This document shows positions 1 to 9,194 of a stretch of DNA of 64,000 nucleotides, piece by piece. The translations under genes were made by a program, and so were the position numbers. The notes below the pieces were generated by a model, which searched no databases, was not told where the DNA came from, and worked only from the letters and a program-made list of their open reading frames with translations. The stretch comes from Listeria cornellensis FSL F6-0969 (GTDB taxonomy: Bacteria > Bacillota > Bacilli > Lactobacillales > Listeriaceae): assembly GCF_000525855.1 (NCBI RefSeq), contig NZ_AODE01000019.1, positions 1 to 64,000 on the forward strand, given 5' to 3'. Position 1 is the stretch's first letter, and the number at the start of each line of letters is the position of its first letter.

Positions 1-153
1 TTAACATTTTATCCGGTTGAGAAATTTTTTTAGCAAAATTAGGCACCTCTTTTTATTTAATTAGTTTCAATGTGGCATGACATCGTCTTTTAGATTGCCA
101 GACAATCACGCTTTTCATGTAATCCTTATAAATTTTAACATCTTTCCGCTTAT

Positions 154-185
154 TTTACAAAAAAATCTGAGATAAGTGCTATAAT
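154..185 (+). promoter_or_regulatory. Promoter of the oligopeptidase gene
   Basis: A perfect TATAAT at 180-185 is preceded by TG at 177-178, giving an extended -10 element. The best -35 match, TTTACA at 154-159, is 20 bases upstream, longer than ideal, so the extended -10 probably carries the promoter. The ATG at 184 overlaps the -10 and cannot be the start codon, which supports starting the gene at 217. Confidence 0.6.
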
Positions 186-216
186 GAAGTGGAAAATACG
201 GAAATATAGGGGGATT

Positions 217-2026
217 ATGATGGCAAAAAACTATGCGTTAATATGGGATTTAGATTCTATTTATTCAGGCGGAAGTGGCTCTGAAGCTCTGGCTAATGCG
301 CTTTCTGACACAACAAAAGATATCGCGTCATTTAAACAAGCAGTCCAGGATTGGCCGATTCCAGAAAATAACGAGGCGGTCAGTGAATTTTTACTTTTAA
401 TCAATCGAAATGCAGAAATCACAAAACAACTGATGAACGCAGCGGCTTTTCTGGAATGTTTATCCTCGGCCGACACGCGTGATTTGAAGGCTGTCGAATT
501 GACCGGTGGCGTATACCAACAATTGGCAGAATTAGAAACTATTGAAAACGAGTGGCATGAGAAATTCGCCTTAATTCCAGACGTTCTATGGGCTTCACTG
601 CTTGCAGAAAACGGCTTGAGCGAAATCGCCTTTGTATTGAATGAAGCGCGCGAAAATCGCAAAGAAAAAAGGAACACGGGAAGAAGAGGCCGTGATTAAT
701 GCATTGAATGTGGACGGTTACCGTGGCTGGTCCGATCATTATGATACAGTCGTAGCAACGATTCGTGTCCCTGTTGTCGTCGATGGCGAGGAAAAATTAG
801 TCTCCGCTGGTCAAGCCTTGAACTTATTGAGCCATCCTGATCGTGCCGTTCGTGTCGCTGTATTTGAAGCGTATGGTAAAGCTTGGCAGGAAAAATCACA
901 ACTATTCAGCGATACATTGAATCATCTAGCAGGTTTCCGTCTCGCCGTTTATCGGACGCGTAACTGGGACAATGTTCTCGCGGAACCACTTGCAATCAAT
1001 CGTCTAGACGAGAAAACATTGGCAACGATGTGGAACGTCATCGAAAAACATAAAGCAACGTTCGTTTCATTCTTGAATCGCAAAGCACAACTATTCGGCA
1101 TCGACAAATTAAGTTTTCATGATGTCTTTGCACCCCTGACACTTGATTCTGAGCCGAAAAAATATACGTACCAAGAAGGCGCAGATTTCATTCTGACGCA
1201 ATTTGCTAAATTCAGCCCAAAAATGGCTAGTTTTGCGAAACATGCATTTGAACAGCAATGGATTGAGGCAGAAGATCGTGATAATAAGCGGCCTGGTGGC
1301 TTCTGTACCGATATTCCACTGGAGAAAGAAAGCCGGATTTTCATGACGTATGACGGCGCTCCTGGAACAGTCGCAACACTAGCACACGAACTGGGCCACG
1401 CTTTCCACTCGCACGTTATCCGCGATGAACCTTTCGAAAATACGAATTATGCGATGAACGTAGCTGAAACCGCGTCAACTTTTGCTGAAATGATTATCGC
1501 GGACGCTTCCGTTAAAGAAGCCGCTACAAAAGAAGAAAAGATCATTCTATTAGAAGATAAAATCGGACGCAGCATCGCCTTTTTCATGGACATACGCGCT
1601 CGTTTCTTATTCGAAACACGTTTTTACGAAGCTCGCAAAGAAGGTCTTGTTTCTGCGGATCGCCTAAATACATTAATGGAAGATGCGCAACGAGAAGCCT
1701 TCCAAGATGCATTATCCGAGTACCACCCACAATTCTGGTCTTCCAAATTACATTTTTATATTGCCGACGTGCCGTTTTACAACTTCCCATACACATTTGG
1801 CTATTTGTTCTCATTAGGCATTTATCACCAGGCACTCGCAGAAGGAAGCGGCTACGAAGACAAGTACATCGCCTTATTGCAAGACACTGGCGCCATGACA
1901 ACCGAACAACTCGCTCAAAAACATCTAGGTATCGATTTAACAAAACCCGATTTCTGGGAAGGCGCGCTGGAAATTGCGGTTGGTGACGTCGAAGAATTCC
2001 TGAATTTAACAAATGATTTAGTATGA
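217..2026 (+). CDS. pepF: M3-family oligoendopeptidase (PepF type), frame broken once
   Basis: Cytoplasmic zinc metallopeptidase that degrades short peptides. The catalytic HELGH motif lies at 1385-1399, followed by NVAETASTFAEM, which carries the third zinc ligand region of M3 peptidases. The start ATG at 217 (or 220) follows a purine-rich AGGGGG at 208-213. The frame shifts at the A-run 665-670: the first part runs to a stop near 699, and the rest continues in another frame. Removing one A rejoins them into about 602 aa, the usual length for this family. I see an otherwise intact gene and infer a sequencing indel. It is monocistronic and ends at a strong terminator. Substrates cannot be read from the sequence. 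Confidence 0.85.
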
Positions 2027-2030
2027 CAGC

Positions 2031-2062
2031 AACGCCCGCTAATCACAAAGCGGGCGTTTTTT
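2031..2062. terminator. Terminator between pepF and mtnN
   Basis: Nine-base arms AACGCCCGC (2031-2039) and GCGGGCGTT (2050-2058) are followed by a T run to 2062. The T tract overlaps the mtnN stop codon, so the hairpin sits between two convergent genes. The T tract best serves pepF on the plus strand. Confidence 0.85.
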
Positions 2063-2766
2063 CATGACAATTGTTCTACCATTTTCACAACACAAGACGA
2101 CGAATTCTTTGCCGCTGTCACTAAAAACTCATCAAAAGAAACACTAGCCTCACTATCCGCCACGTCTGAAAGCGCTCGGATAATCAAAAACGGCACGTTA
2201 AACTGATGCGCCACCTGTGCAATCGCGCAAGCTTCCATTTCCACCGCTTTTACCTCTGGGAAGAAAGTCGTAATCAATTCCCGTTGATCTGGCCGGTGGA
2301 TAAAAGAATCCGTCGTCACCACAAGCCCGTAGACCGCCTTGTTCCCCTCTGAGAAGTTTTCTTGGTAGATTTGCTGTGCCAAGCGCATCGCCTCTTCATC
2401 GCCCTGATAGAGTGCCGGCATTTGAGGTACTTGCCCGTATGTATAACCAAAAGCCGTTGCATCCACATCCCCATACGCCAAATGATCTGAAATAATCACA
2501 TCTCCAACTTCCAATTCCGCACCGATACCTCCAGCTGAGCCTGTATTAATGATTAACGAAATATCATAATGATCGCATAAAAGCGTCGTCGATAAGGCCG
2601 CATTTACTTTCCCAATGCCAGATTTCAACAAGACAATCTCCTTTCCAACCAACATTCCTGTATAGAAAACAGCTCCTGCTATCGTCGTTTCCTCCAGTCC
2701 AACCATCTGTTCCCGTAAAATTGTCACTTCTTCTTCCATTGCACCGATAATTGCTATTTTCCCCAT
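2062..2766 (-). CDS. mtnN: 5'-methylthioadenosine/S-adenosylhomocysteine nucleosidase
   Basis: Hydrolyses the glycosidic bond of methylthioadenosine and S-adenosylhomocysteine, releasing adenine, in the methionine salvage and SAM detoxification pathway; it also supplies S-ribosylhomocysteine for LuxS. The 234-residue protein opens with KIAIIGAMEEEV, the family N-terminus. It contains NTGSAGG (about 76-82), the VEMEACAIAQV segment whose glutamates bind the ribose, and RALSDVADSEA with the catalytic aspartate. Length is typical (about 230). The start is ATG with GGAAGGAA upstream. It is the first of a long minus-strand set of housekeeping genes. Confidence 0.95.
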   Translation of the reverse strand: MGKIAIIGAMEEEVTILREQMVGLEETTIAGAVFYTGMLVGKEIVLLKSGIGKVNAALSTTLLCDHYDISLIINTGSAGGIGAELEVGDVIISDHLAYGDVDATAFGYTYGQVPQMPALYQGDEEAMRLAQQIYQENFSEGNKAVYGLVVTTDSFIHRPDQRELITTFFPEVKAVEMEACAIAQVAHQFNVPFLIIRALSDVADSEASVSFDEFLVTAAKNSSSCVVKMVEQLS

Positions 2767-2787
2767 TTCCTATCATTCCTTCCCTTT

Positions 2788-2830
2788 AAAAAAACTGCGT
2801 TCGAAGTGGATAAACCATCCGAAACACAGT
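2788..2830 (-). terminator. Probable terminator of yrrS
   Basis: On the minus strand an imperfect hairpin (arms 2815-2830 and 2794-2809) is followed by seven T residues (plus-strand A run 2788-2794). It lies directly after the yrrS stop codon. Confidence 0.55.
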
Positions 2831-2834
2831 CTTA

Positions 2835-3471
2835 TCAGTTTCTTTTATCATTCGTTTTGAGTACTTCTACTTTTGTCGGTTGCCATCCAGCTCCATCGAC
2901 CCAAGTAACATATACTCGGAAAGCTTTATCTGGATCAGATTTTGTTGAAATCGTTCCAATTGATTGTGTTGCAGGCTCTTCACCGCGACCGACATACCAA
3001 ATCGTCATGTCACCATTATCAATACCTGTCGCCTCAGAAAATGCGTTCACTTTCTCATCCCAATCCTGACTATCCATTTCATAAGAGTTCACGTGATCGC
3101 CTTTTTGTTCCGTCCCAACAGCTTTCCAATCTTTTGTAATGACTTCTGACACATTAGGATCATCGCTGGTCTCCGTCGTTTGCTCTTTCGGTTTCTCGGT
3201 GTCCTTCGCTTTCGAGTCATCCTTCTTCGCTTCATCCGCCTTTTGCGTTTGTTCCGTTTTAGGCTTTGTTTCTACTTTATCCGCCGAATCATCAGCTGTT
3301 AAAAAAAAAAACAAGCCATAAAACACCAACAATTGCCAAACTCATCAGTATGATTAAAACGTTCAAAGTGATACTCGTTCTTTTATGTTTACTATTTTGC
3401 TCAGAGCGTGATGCTTCCACATGATTTTGGGCACTGCGTCGCTGCTCTTCCTTTTGTGTTTTCTTGTCCAT
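2835..3471 (-). CDS. yrrS: YrrS-like membrane-anchored protein (DUF1510), frame broken once
   Basis: Small bitopic membrane protein of Firmicutes with no defined molecular function. The N-terminal part is hydrophilic and basic (MDKKTQKEEQRR), followed by one transmembrane segment (ITLNVLIILMSLAIVGVLW). After it come a charged linker rich in K, E, D and T, and a C-terminal globular DUF1510 domain with VSEVITKDW and FRVYVTWVDG. The frame changes inside the 11-base A run 3301-3311. Ten bases would give one protein of about 211 aa. The start at 3471 matches the family N-terminus; the open frame upstream reads into a repeat. In Bacillus the homologue is encoded beside greA, as here. Confidence 0.75.
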
Positions 3472-3493
3472 ATATGCCACCACCTTACCTAGG

Positions 3494-3617
3494 TCAGCGA
3501 AGCGAGAACGGCTTATCTTCGTCGTTAAAGGCTCCGTTCCAGTGCTCACGTACACAAGTACGCTCCGCACCTGGTACTCGCCTTTGCCTAGAATATAAGC
3601 CGTTCTCGCTTCGCTGA
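3494..3617. repeat. Interspersed palindromic element, copy R1 (complete)
   Basis: A 22-base arm at 3494-3515 (TCAGCGAAGCGAGAACGGCT...) is perfectly repeated in inverse at 3596-3617. Inside is a nested palindrome with AAAGGC/GCCTTT, CCAGTGC/GCACCTGG and the core CGTAC-acaa-GTACG. The whole element could fold as one long hairpin in the space between yrrS and greA. Related copies are at 3671, 7831, 9122, 18729 and 54381. Confidence 0.8.
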
Positions 3618-3670
3618 GGTTTTGCGTTATTTTCTTGTACTGCGTTTGTTTAAGTTTTTATTTCGGCCCA

Positions 3671-3780
3671 TCTTCGGCGCTAAAGGTTCCGTTCCAGTTT
3701 TCGCGTACGCAAGTACGCTTCCGCACCTGGTACTCGCCTTTGCCTAGAATATGAACCGTTCTCGCTTCGCTGAGGTTTTG
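3671..3780. repeat. Interspersed palindromic element, copy R2 (left arm lost)
   Basis: Near-duplicate of R1 about 155 bases further on. The core (CGCGTAC-gcaa-GTACGCTTCCGC) and the right flank (GAACCGTTCTCGCTTCGCTGA) are kept, but the left arm differs, so the long outer stem cannot form. It looks like a tandem duplication followed by decay. Confidence 0.7.
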
Positions 3781-3800
3781 TATTTATTCATTCCAGCATA

Positions 3801-4277
3801 TTATGCGCTGATTTTTGTGATTTTGACGTTCATTTCGCCGCCTGGTGTTTGAATCGATACTTCGTCGCCTTCTTTGCAGCCTAGTAGGGCTTTGGCGATT
3901 GGTGAGTCATTGGAAATAAGGCCTTCGAACGGATCTGCTTCCGCGCTTCCTACGATGGTGTAGCTTTCTTCGTCTCCGTTTGGAAGTTCTTTGAAAGTAA
4001 CGGTGTTTCCAAGTGCTACTTCACCGCTCGTGGCGCTGGCATCAATGATTTGCGCGCTACGAATCATGTTTTCAAGTGTTGTAATGCGGCCCTCTACGAA
4101 AGCTTGCTCGTCTTTTGCGGAATCGTACTCGGAGTTTTCCGAAAGATCGCCGAAGCTACGGGCAATTTTAATACGTTCTACTACTTCTTTACGTTTGACA
4201 GTTTTTAAATCGTTTAGTTCATTTTCTAATTTCGCTTTACCTTCTAATGTCATTGGAAATACTTTTTCTGTAGCCAA
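3801..4277 (-). CDS. greA: Transcription elongation factor GreA, TTG start
   Basis: Binds the RNA polymerase secondary channel and stimulates cleavage of backtracked transcripts. The 158-residue protein has the coiled-coil N-terminal domain ([16 protein letters not shown], and [18 protein letters not shown] with the acidic tip residues D and E that act at the active site) and the C-terminal FKBP-like domain ([24 protein letters not shown]). I place the start at TTG 4277 because AAGGAGAG lies just upstream. The ATG at 4295 overlaps that ribosome binding site, and the protein from TTG has the usual family N-terminus (ATEKVFPMT) and length. Confidence 0.93.
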   Translation of the reverse strand: MATEKVFPMTLEGKAKLENELNDLKTVKRKEVVERIKIARSFGDLSENSEYDSAKDEQAFVEGRITTLENMIRSAQIIDASATSGEVALGNTVTFKELPNGDEESYTIVGSAEADPFEGLISNDSPIAKALLGCKEGDEVSIQTPGGEMNVKITKISA

Positions 4278-4462
4278 ATTCTTTCTCTCCTTCATCTTTA
4301 TGTTATTTGAAAAGCACGGAAGTTTGTTCTTTTCCGCGCCTCAACATGTATTTACTTTACGCCTGAAAGATTAACACGTTTCTCAGGGAATGTCCAGCAA
4401 ATTTTTGTCCAATAGTGAAATTTTATCTTAATTCGCATGTAATTACAAGTCGTAGCGTCGCA

Positions 4463-5095
4463 TTATCGGTTCATTTCGAGTATTGTCGCTACTTTTGTCG
4501 TCATTAAATCAATGGCAACCTTGTTCTCGCCGCCTTCTGGGATGATAATGTCGGCATATTTTTTCGTGGGTTCGATAAACTTCTGATACATCGGCTTCAC
4601 CACGCCCAAATACTGTTCAATCACCGATTCCATTGTCCGGCCGCGTTCATTCACATCACGTACCATCCGTCGCAAAATCCGGATATCATCGTCTGTATCA
4701 ACATAAACCTTGATATCCATTAGGTCACGCAACTTCGGATCTTCCAAAATTAGAATTCCTTCTAAAATGATGACTTCTTTCGGTTCTTGGTGAATAATCT
4801 CGCTAGAACGTGTATAAAGTTCATAATCATACACCGGTTTATCGATTGGCTCATAGCGCAATAATTGCTTGATATGACGAATCAAAAGGTCTGTGTCAAA
4901 GGCCAAGGGATGGTCATAATTCGTTTTTAAACGCTCCTCAAAAGCCATTTCTGCTTGATCTTTATAGTAAAAATCTTGCTCCAACATCAAAATCGAATGT
5001 CCTGTAAAATGATCGTAAATTGCCTTACTCACACTCGTTTTCCCCGAACCACTACCGCCCGTCACGCCCACTACTATCGGCTTTTTCTTCGTCAC
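4463..5095 (-). CDS. udk: Uridine kinase
   Basis: Phosphorylates uridine and cytidine with ATP or GTP in pyrimidine salvage. The 210-residue sequence has the Walker A motif GGSGSGKT (residues 13-20), the [11 protein letters not shown] substrate region, and [10 protein letters not shown], the family Walker B segment. The start is GTG at 5095, overlapping the trmR stop codon by four bases (GTGA), so translation is probably coupled. The length matches Listeria and Bacillus Udk. Between its stop and greA (4296-4462) I see no gene. Confidence 0.95.
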   Translation of the reverse strand: MTKKKPIVVGVTGGSGSGKTSVSKAIYDHFTGHSILMLEQDFYYKDQAEMAFEERLKTNYDHPLAFDTDLLIRHIKQLLRYEPIDKPVYDYELYTRSSEIIHQEPKEVIILEGILILEDPKLRDLMDIKVYVDTDDDIRILRRMVRDVNERGRTMESVIEQYLGVVKPMYQKFIEPTKKYADIIIPEGGENKVAIDLMTTKVATILEMNR

Positions 5096-5742
5096 TTTGC
5101 GCCTTCCTTTCTGCGACTAATCGCAAGGCCATCCCCTAAAGGAACGGTCGTCGTAATGAAATCTGGATTTTGCAAAAGCCAATCATTGAATTCCCGCATT
5201 TTTCTAGAAACGCGTTGCTTCTGCTGTGCTCGCGGCGAGTCATGTAACGCCAATCCTTTGAAAAGCACATTATCGCTGTAGATCACGCCACCCGGAGCCA
5301 ATTTGTCGATGTAGACGTTGAAAAATTTAGCGTATTGGGCTTTTGCAGCATCGATGAAAATCGCGTCAAAATTCTCCTTTTCTAGCACAATCGAGCTATC
5401 TTCCAAGGCATCCATGAGGAGAACCTCAATCCGGTCCTCTGCGCCAAATGTGTGGACATTGTGCCAAGCTCGGTCATAACGCACTTCATCGCGCTCCATT
5501 GTGACAATATGTACATCAGGCAACGCATCTGCCATCCGTAATGCCGAATAACCAATCGCTGTTCCAATTTCCAAAATTCGCTTCGGCTGTTGAATTTGCA
5601 TAATTTGTAACATAAAATGCATCGAGTCCACTTCCATAATCGGTACTTCGTGTTCCGCTGCATAAGCTTCCAATTCCATGAAGAACGGCTTGCGCTCTGG
5701 AATATGTGAAAGCAAATAATTATGAATTAACGTATCGTTCAC
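5092..5742 (-). CDS. trmR: Class I SAM O-methyltransferase, TrmR-like (YrrM)
   Basis: Homologue of Bacillus YrrM/TrmR, which methylates 5-hydroxyuridine to 5-methoxyuridine at the wobble position of tRNA. The protein is 216 aa. The SAM-binding motif [16 protein letters not shown] is at about 57-72, MERDEVR is the acidic ribose-binding strand, and [13 protein letters not shown] and YSDNVLFKG are the metal and active-site segments of the COMT-like family. It overlaps udk by four bases and follows mltG, as in related genomes. The tRNA substrate is inferred from orthology, since the fold alone is shared with small-molecule O-methyltransferases. Confidence 0.85.
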   Translation of the reverse strand: MNDTLIHNYLLSHIPERKPFFMELEAYAAEHEVPIMEVDSMHFMLQIMQIQQPKRILEIGTAIGYSALRMADALPDVHIVTMERDEVRYDRAWHNVHTFGAEDRIEVLLMDALEDSSIVLEKENFDAIFIDAAKAQYAKFFNVYIDKLAPGGVIYSDNVLFKGLALHDSPRAQQKQRVSRKMREFNDWLLQNPDFITTTVPLGDGLAISRRKEGAK

Positions 5743-5770
5743 TGCTCTAATTCCCCTTTAACAGACCAAT

Positions 5771-5817
5771 GATAAGCGCCTGTTCTCAGCCTTCAAGGCC
5801 AAAAACAAACGCTTATC
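5771..5817. other. Hairpin between mltG and trmR
   Basis: GATAAGCG (5771-5778) pairs with CGCTTATC (5810-5817), and inner segments TGTT/AACA and GCCTT/AAGGC pair too, forming a long stem. No T tract follows on either strand, so it is not an obvious terminator. It may be an RNA processing or stability element within the mltG-trmR-udk transcript. Confidence 0.45.
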
Positions 5818-5862
5818 GTGTCTATTTATTGATTATTTGTAATATGTTCTTCTTTTAAGTTA

Positions 5863-6895
5863 TTATGCTCTTCTAAACGTTTTGGAAAAATAAACCTGCC
5901 CTGTTTTTGTATTCGCTAAGAAGTAAAGATACTCCGTTTTTTCTGGATGCAATGTGGCTTCCATCGATGTTTCTCCACTATTTGAAATCGGGCCTGGTGG
6001 CAAGCCTTTATTTTTGTACGTATTGTACGGCGAATCCACTTTTAAATCTTCATACATCGTACGCGATTTATGTTTACCGAGCGCATAAAGCACTGTTGGA
6101 TCCGTCTGTAGCGGCATGCTTTCTTTCAAGCGATTATAAAAAACACTTGAAATTTTGCTACGATCGACATTTGCCGTTGCTTCTTTTTCAATGAGGGAGG
6201 ACATCGTTAAGAAATGATGCACCGACATTTTTTTGTTTCGTGAGTTCCGGCTTGTATTTGGCGATATTGGCATCTGTCGCTTTGACCATGTCGCTTACCA
6301 TCGCTTTAATATCCGTTTTGCCTGTAAATTCATACGTTGCCGGGTATAGATAACCTTCTAGCGGATGCTTGATATTAGCCGCTAACACGTCTCTTGTAAC
6401 CGTATCTGGATAGGCCGTCATCAATTCATTAACAAACGCTTTATCATCCATTACTTTTAAAATATCTGCTTTTTTCAATTCAGGTTTATAAGCTACCATT
6501 CGATCCGCGATTTGATCTAAGGAGTACCCTTCTGGAATCACAAGTCTGGATGGAGCAATCACTTGACCTTTTTTCAATTCATTGACAACTTGCTCAACAG
6601 TCATCGATGGACTCAATTTATATTTTCCCGCTTTTAAGTTCGTCTCATTTTTATATTTCACATAGTACGTAAAAATCATACTACTATTAATCACGTTATT
6701 TTCTTGAAGAATATCGCCAATTTCCGATACCTTAGAGCCTTTAGGAATATCTACAATAATCGATTCCTTGCTCGATGCATTGACAGCTTGGAGTTGCGAA
6801 TCCACATAGAAGTAGCCCCCGACAGTCAACACAACCAGTACCGCGGCAACACTTGAAATAATAATCGTGATCATTTTGCTTTTGGATTTTTTCAT
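5863..6895 (-). CDS. mltG: Endolytic murein transglycosylase MltG, frame broken once
   Basis: Membrane-anchored YceG-family lytic transglycosylase that cleaves nascent peptidoglycan strands and sets glycan length. There is one N-terminal transmembrane segment (ITIIISSVAAVLVVLTVGGY, about 9-28), a LysM-like domain (VDIPKGSKVSEIGDIL), then the catalytic domain with VIPEGYSLDQIADRM and LEGYLYPATYEF. The catalytic glutamate lies in SSLIEKEA, and DPTVLYALG and PGPISNSG follow. The frame changes at the seven-base T run 6228-6234. Six bases would join the halves as KPELTKQK-MSVHHFL, giving about 343 aa. The ATG at 6895 has AGAGG upstream. An intact gene with a sequencing indel is the likeliest reading. 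Confidence 0.85.
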
Positions 6896-7071
6896 ATCTA
6901 AACCTCTTTCATTCGTCTATGCAAAACATTTCCCTATCTATTATAACGGTAATCACTACCATAGTTCAACCACATTCGGCAAAAAATATAAATTCGTGAC
7001 GTTTTCGACAAATTTAGTTATACTAAGGAAGCATCGTTAAACGGTTCAATCCAAACGAAAGAAGGCTATCT

Positions 7072-7716
7072 ATGTTACATTCCATTATTGAAGCCCTGCA
7101 AAATTTCGTCATGACCTTAATCGACCTATTCGGACACTGGGGCATCTTCTGGGCGATGGTCATCGAAAGCGTCTGTATCCCGCTTCCAAGCGAAGTTGTC
7201 ATGCTATTCGGTGGTTTCATGGCCGAAGCAGGCGACCTGAACTTCTGGCTCGTCGTTATAGCAGGCATCGCAGGAAACCTCGTTGGCTCCCTAATCGCCT
7301 ACTACATCGGCAAATTTGGCGGCCGAGCCCTCGTTTTAAAATTTGGAAAATACATCTTTCTAAATGTCGGGCATCTGGACCTAGCCGAAAATTGGTTTCA
7401 AAAATACGGCGCATCCGCAGTGTTCTTCGGCCGCATCCTGCCCGTCATCCGAACTTTCATATCACTACCAGCCGGCATTGCAAACATGAACATTTGGAAA
7501 TTTGTCACGTATACGATCTTAGGCTGCATCCCTTGGAATATTTTCCTAACCTACTTAGGCTACAAACTGGGGGCCAATTGGAGCGTGGTCGAACAATATA
7601 CCCGCCCTATTAGCTATGCCATGCTAGCTCTTCTAGTGGTAATTGTTGTGTGCTTAATCGTGAAGATAGTAAAAAAAACGCAAACCAACGGCATAAAAGA
7701 AGAAGCTGGGAATTAG
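7072..7716 (+). CDS. DedA family integral membrane protein
   Basis: Polytopic membrane protein of the DedA (VTT/SNARE-associated) family, whose members move lipid carriers such as undecaprenyl phosphate or phospholipids across the membrane. The 214-residue protein has several hydrophobic segments. The family signature is FFGRILPVIRTFISLPAG (about 122-139), with the essential arginines, and the acidic residue in the re-entrant loop (ESVCIPLPSEVVMLFGG) is present. The start at 7072 follows AAGAAGG. It stands alone on the plus strand, divergent from mltG, with its own terminator. The substrate cannot be assigned from sequence. Confidence 0.85.
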   Translation: MLHSIIEALQNFVMTLIDLFGHWGIFWAMVIESVCIPLPSEVVMLFGGFMAEAGDLNFWLVVIAGIAGNLVGSLIAYYIGKFGGRALVLKFGKYIFLNVGHLDLAENWFQKYGASAVFFGRILPVIRTFISLPAGIANMNIWKFVTYTILGCIPWNIFLTYLGYKLGANWSVVEQYTRPISYAMLALLVVIVVCLIVKIVKKTQTNGIKEEAGN

Positions 7717-7750
7717 GCACTTAATTGCGCTAACTCCCAGCTTCTTTCGT
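7701..7750 (+). terminator. Terminator of the dedA gene
   Basis: AGAAGCTGGGAATTAG (7701-7716) pairs with CTAACTCCCAGCTTCT (to 7746) with one mismatch. A short T-rich stretch follows. The left arm includes the stop codon. Confidence 0.7.
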
Positions 7751-7830
7751 TTAATCGACAAATTGTACTTCATAAGCAAAACCAGGTTCTTCGAACTAAC
7801 ACCAAACGATGCTATGAAATCGCAGAACCT

Positions 7831-7951
7831 CAGAGGGCGTAAAAATGCGTAGATGCTAGGCAAAGTCGAGTACCGAAGCGGAACGTACTTTCGTACGTGA
7901 GCATCGGAGCACAGACTTTAACGACGCAGATGCGCGTTTTTACGCCCTCTG
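7831..7951. repeat. Interspersed palindromic element, copy R3
   Basis: Outer arms CAGAGGGCGTAAAAATGCG and CGCGTTTTTACGCCCTCTG differ by one wobble pair. The inner palindrome has AAAGTC/GACTTT, CCGAAGC/GCATCGG and CGTAC-tttc-GTACG. Read in reverse complement it aligns with R1 (GCTCACGTAC...AAGTACG.TCCGC...TTTGCCTAG). It fills most of the space between dedA and yrzB. Confidence 0.75.
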
Positions 7952-7957
7952 AAAGAT

Positions 7958-8251
7958 TTATTCGGCGTCTTCGTCTTCTAGGAATGTCGCTAGTACTTCT
8001 TCGATCATATCCCATTCTTCTTCTGTTTCCACAGGTTTTAACTCGCCTTGTGTGCCATCTTCGTTTTCAATGAAAGAAGACGCTTGTAATTCGATTTCTT
8101 CCTCGTCTTCTGCGCTTTCTGGATAATAAAGGACGTAAGATTTCTCAAACTCATCGGAATTGAACGAGAATAGGACTGCGTAAAGCTCCTCGTTACCGTC
8201 TTCGTCTACTACTGTGATATGTTCGTGATCATGTTCATGATTTTCTGTCAT
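7958..8251 (-). CDS. yrzB: DUF1292 family protein (YrzB)
   Basis: Small acidic cytoplasmic protein of about 97 aa with no known function, conserved in Firmicutes next to ruvX and ireB. It has a histidine-rich start ([11 protein letters not shown]) and the DUF1292 core [19 protein letters not shown] and [16 protein letters not shown]. The acidic C-terminus ends in FLEDEDAE. The ATG at 8251 is preferred to the in-frame GTG at 8260 because GAGGTG lies at proper distance. It is the last gene of the alaS-ireB-ruvX-yrzB group. Confidence 0.88.
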   Translation of the reverse strand: MTENHEHDHEHITVVDEDGNEELYAVLFSFNSDEFEKSYVLYYPESAEDEEEIELQASSFIENEDGTQGELKPVETEEEWDMIEEVLATFLEDEDAE

Positions 8252-8269
8252 AATGGACACCTCTTTTAA

Positions 8270-8686
8270 TTAATTATTTGAATCTAAATAAGACTGCAAT
8301 ATCATAACCGCTGCAAGCTTATCAATGACTTTCTTACGCTTCTTACGGCTAACATCAGCTTCAAGCAACGTCCGTTCCGCTGCAGCAGTGGTCAATCGCT
8401 CATCCCATAAAACTACAGGTATTCCAGTGCGATTTTCCAATACTTCCGCATACTTTTCAGATGCTTCTGCACGTTCACCGACCGTATTATTCATATTTTT
8501 TGGCCAACCTACTACAATTTTTGTAACATTGTACTCTGCTGCGAGCTCTTTCACGCGATCGTAGCCAAATTGCTTCGCGCGTTCGTTTATCGTGATTGTC
8601 TCAATGCCCTGTGCGGTCCAGCCTAGCTCATCACTAATGGCTACACCAACAGTCACCGAGCCAACGTCTAATCCCATTGTTCTCAT
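8270..8686 (-). CDS. ruvX: Holliday junction resolvase-like / pre-16S rRNA nuclease
   Basis: YqgF/RuvX family, RNase H fold, 138 aa. In E. coli and Bacillus relatives it matures the 5' end of 16S rRNA; it was earlier proposed as an alternative Holliday junction resolvase. Visible motifs are [16 protein letters not shown] (first catalytic aspartate), [17 protein letters not shown] and [15 protein letters not shown] with the later acidic residues. The start codon overlaps the ireB stop by four bases (ATGA), indicating translational coupling. Confidence 0.92.
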   Translation of the reverse strand: MRTMGLDVGSVTVGVAISDELGWTAQGIETITINERAKQFGYDRVKELAAEYNVTKIVVGWPKNMNNTVGERAEASEKYAEVLENRTGIPVVLWDERLTTAAAERTLLEADVSRKKRKKVIDKLAAVMILQSYLDSNN

Positions 8687-8952
8687 TTGTCACCAATCTT
8701 ATTGTTTTTTAGGTACGCCTTTACTAATTCTTCGATAATCTCATCGCGCTCTAGACGGCGGATCAAATTACGAGCATCGTTATGGCGCGGAATATAAGCT
8801 GGATCACCAGAGAGCAAATAACCAACAATCTGATTAATCGGGTTATATCCTTTTTCTTCTAGGGCAACATATACTTTCTCCATCAGAATTTTGACATCTT
8901 CTTCAATCGAATCGTCGCCAAAACTATAAAACATTGTTTTATCAGAAGCCAT
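8683..8952 (-). CDS. ireB: IreB family regulatory protein (UPF0297, YrzL)
   Basis: Small cytoplasmic protein of 89 aa. In Enterococcus the homologue IreB is a substrate of the Ser/Thr kinase IreK and regulates cephalosporin resistance; YrzL is the Bacillus name. It contains the family core [38 protein letters not shown] and the [16 protein letters not shown] helix. The threonine in the N-terminal segment ([10 protein letters not shown]) corresponds to the phosphorylated region. I start at 8952, where the family protein begins and AAAGAGGTG lies upstream. The longer open frame adds 14 unlikely residues. It shares an operon with ruvX and yrzB. Confidence 0.88.
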   Translation of the reverse strand: MASDKTMFYSFGDDSIEEDVKILMEKVYVALEEKGYNPINQIVGYLLSGDPAYIPRHNDARNLIRRLERDEIIEELVKAYLKNNKIGDK

Positions 8953-9121
8953 TTTGATCAGCACCTCTTTCCCATTGTTATCGCTATTGTCCACATTTCA
9001 TTTTACACTAAGTCGCGAAAAATAACAAAGAAGATGCTAGACCAATTGTTTAAAGTTTTTTGTTGTCTAATCCTACCATGACTTGTAACGGTAAACGTTA
9101 GCGGAGCCAGAAATGATTAAT

Positions 9122-9190
9122 TCCTAGACAAAAGTCTACACCGGAGCGGAGCTTTTAACGACGGAAGTGACCGTTTCTCGCTTCACTGAG
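9122..9190. repeat. Interspersed palindromic element, copy R5 (decayed)
   Basis: Fragments CCTAGACAAAAGTCT, CCGGAGCGGAG, TTTTAACGACGG and CGTTTCTCGCTTCACTGAG match, in order or in reverse, the arms and flanks of R1 and R3. The central GTAC hairpin is missing, as if deleted. It lies between ireB and the end of alaS. Confidence 0.5.
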
Positions 9191-9194
9191 CGAT

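Noticed and set aside
184-216. ATG at 184 as the pepF start
   Set aside because: It lies within the TATAAT box of the promoter; a good ribosome binding site precedes the ATG at 217.
3408-3617. 69-codon plus-strand ORF over R1
   Set aside because: It is read from the palindromic element and opposite yrrS; no RBS or family resemblance.
3494-3780. R1/R2 as a CRISPR-like array
   Set aside because: Only two copies, each self-complementary over its whole length, unequal, with no spacers of fixed length and no cas genes.
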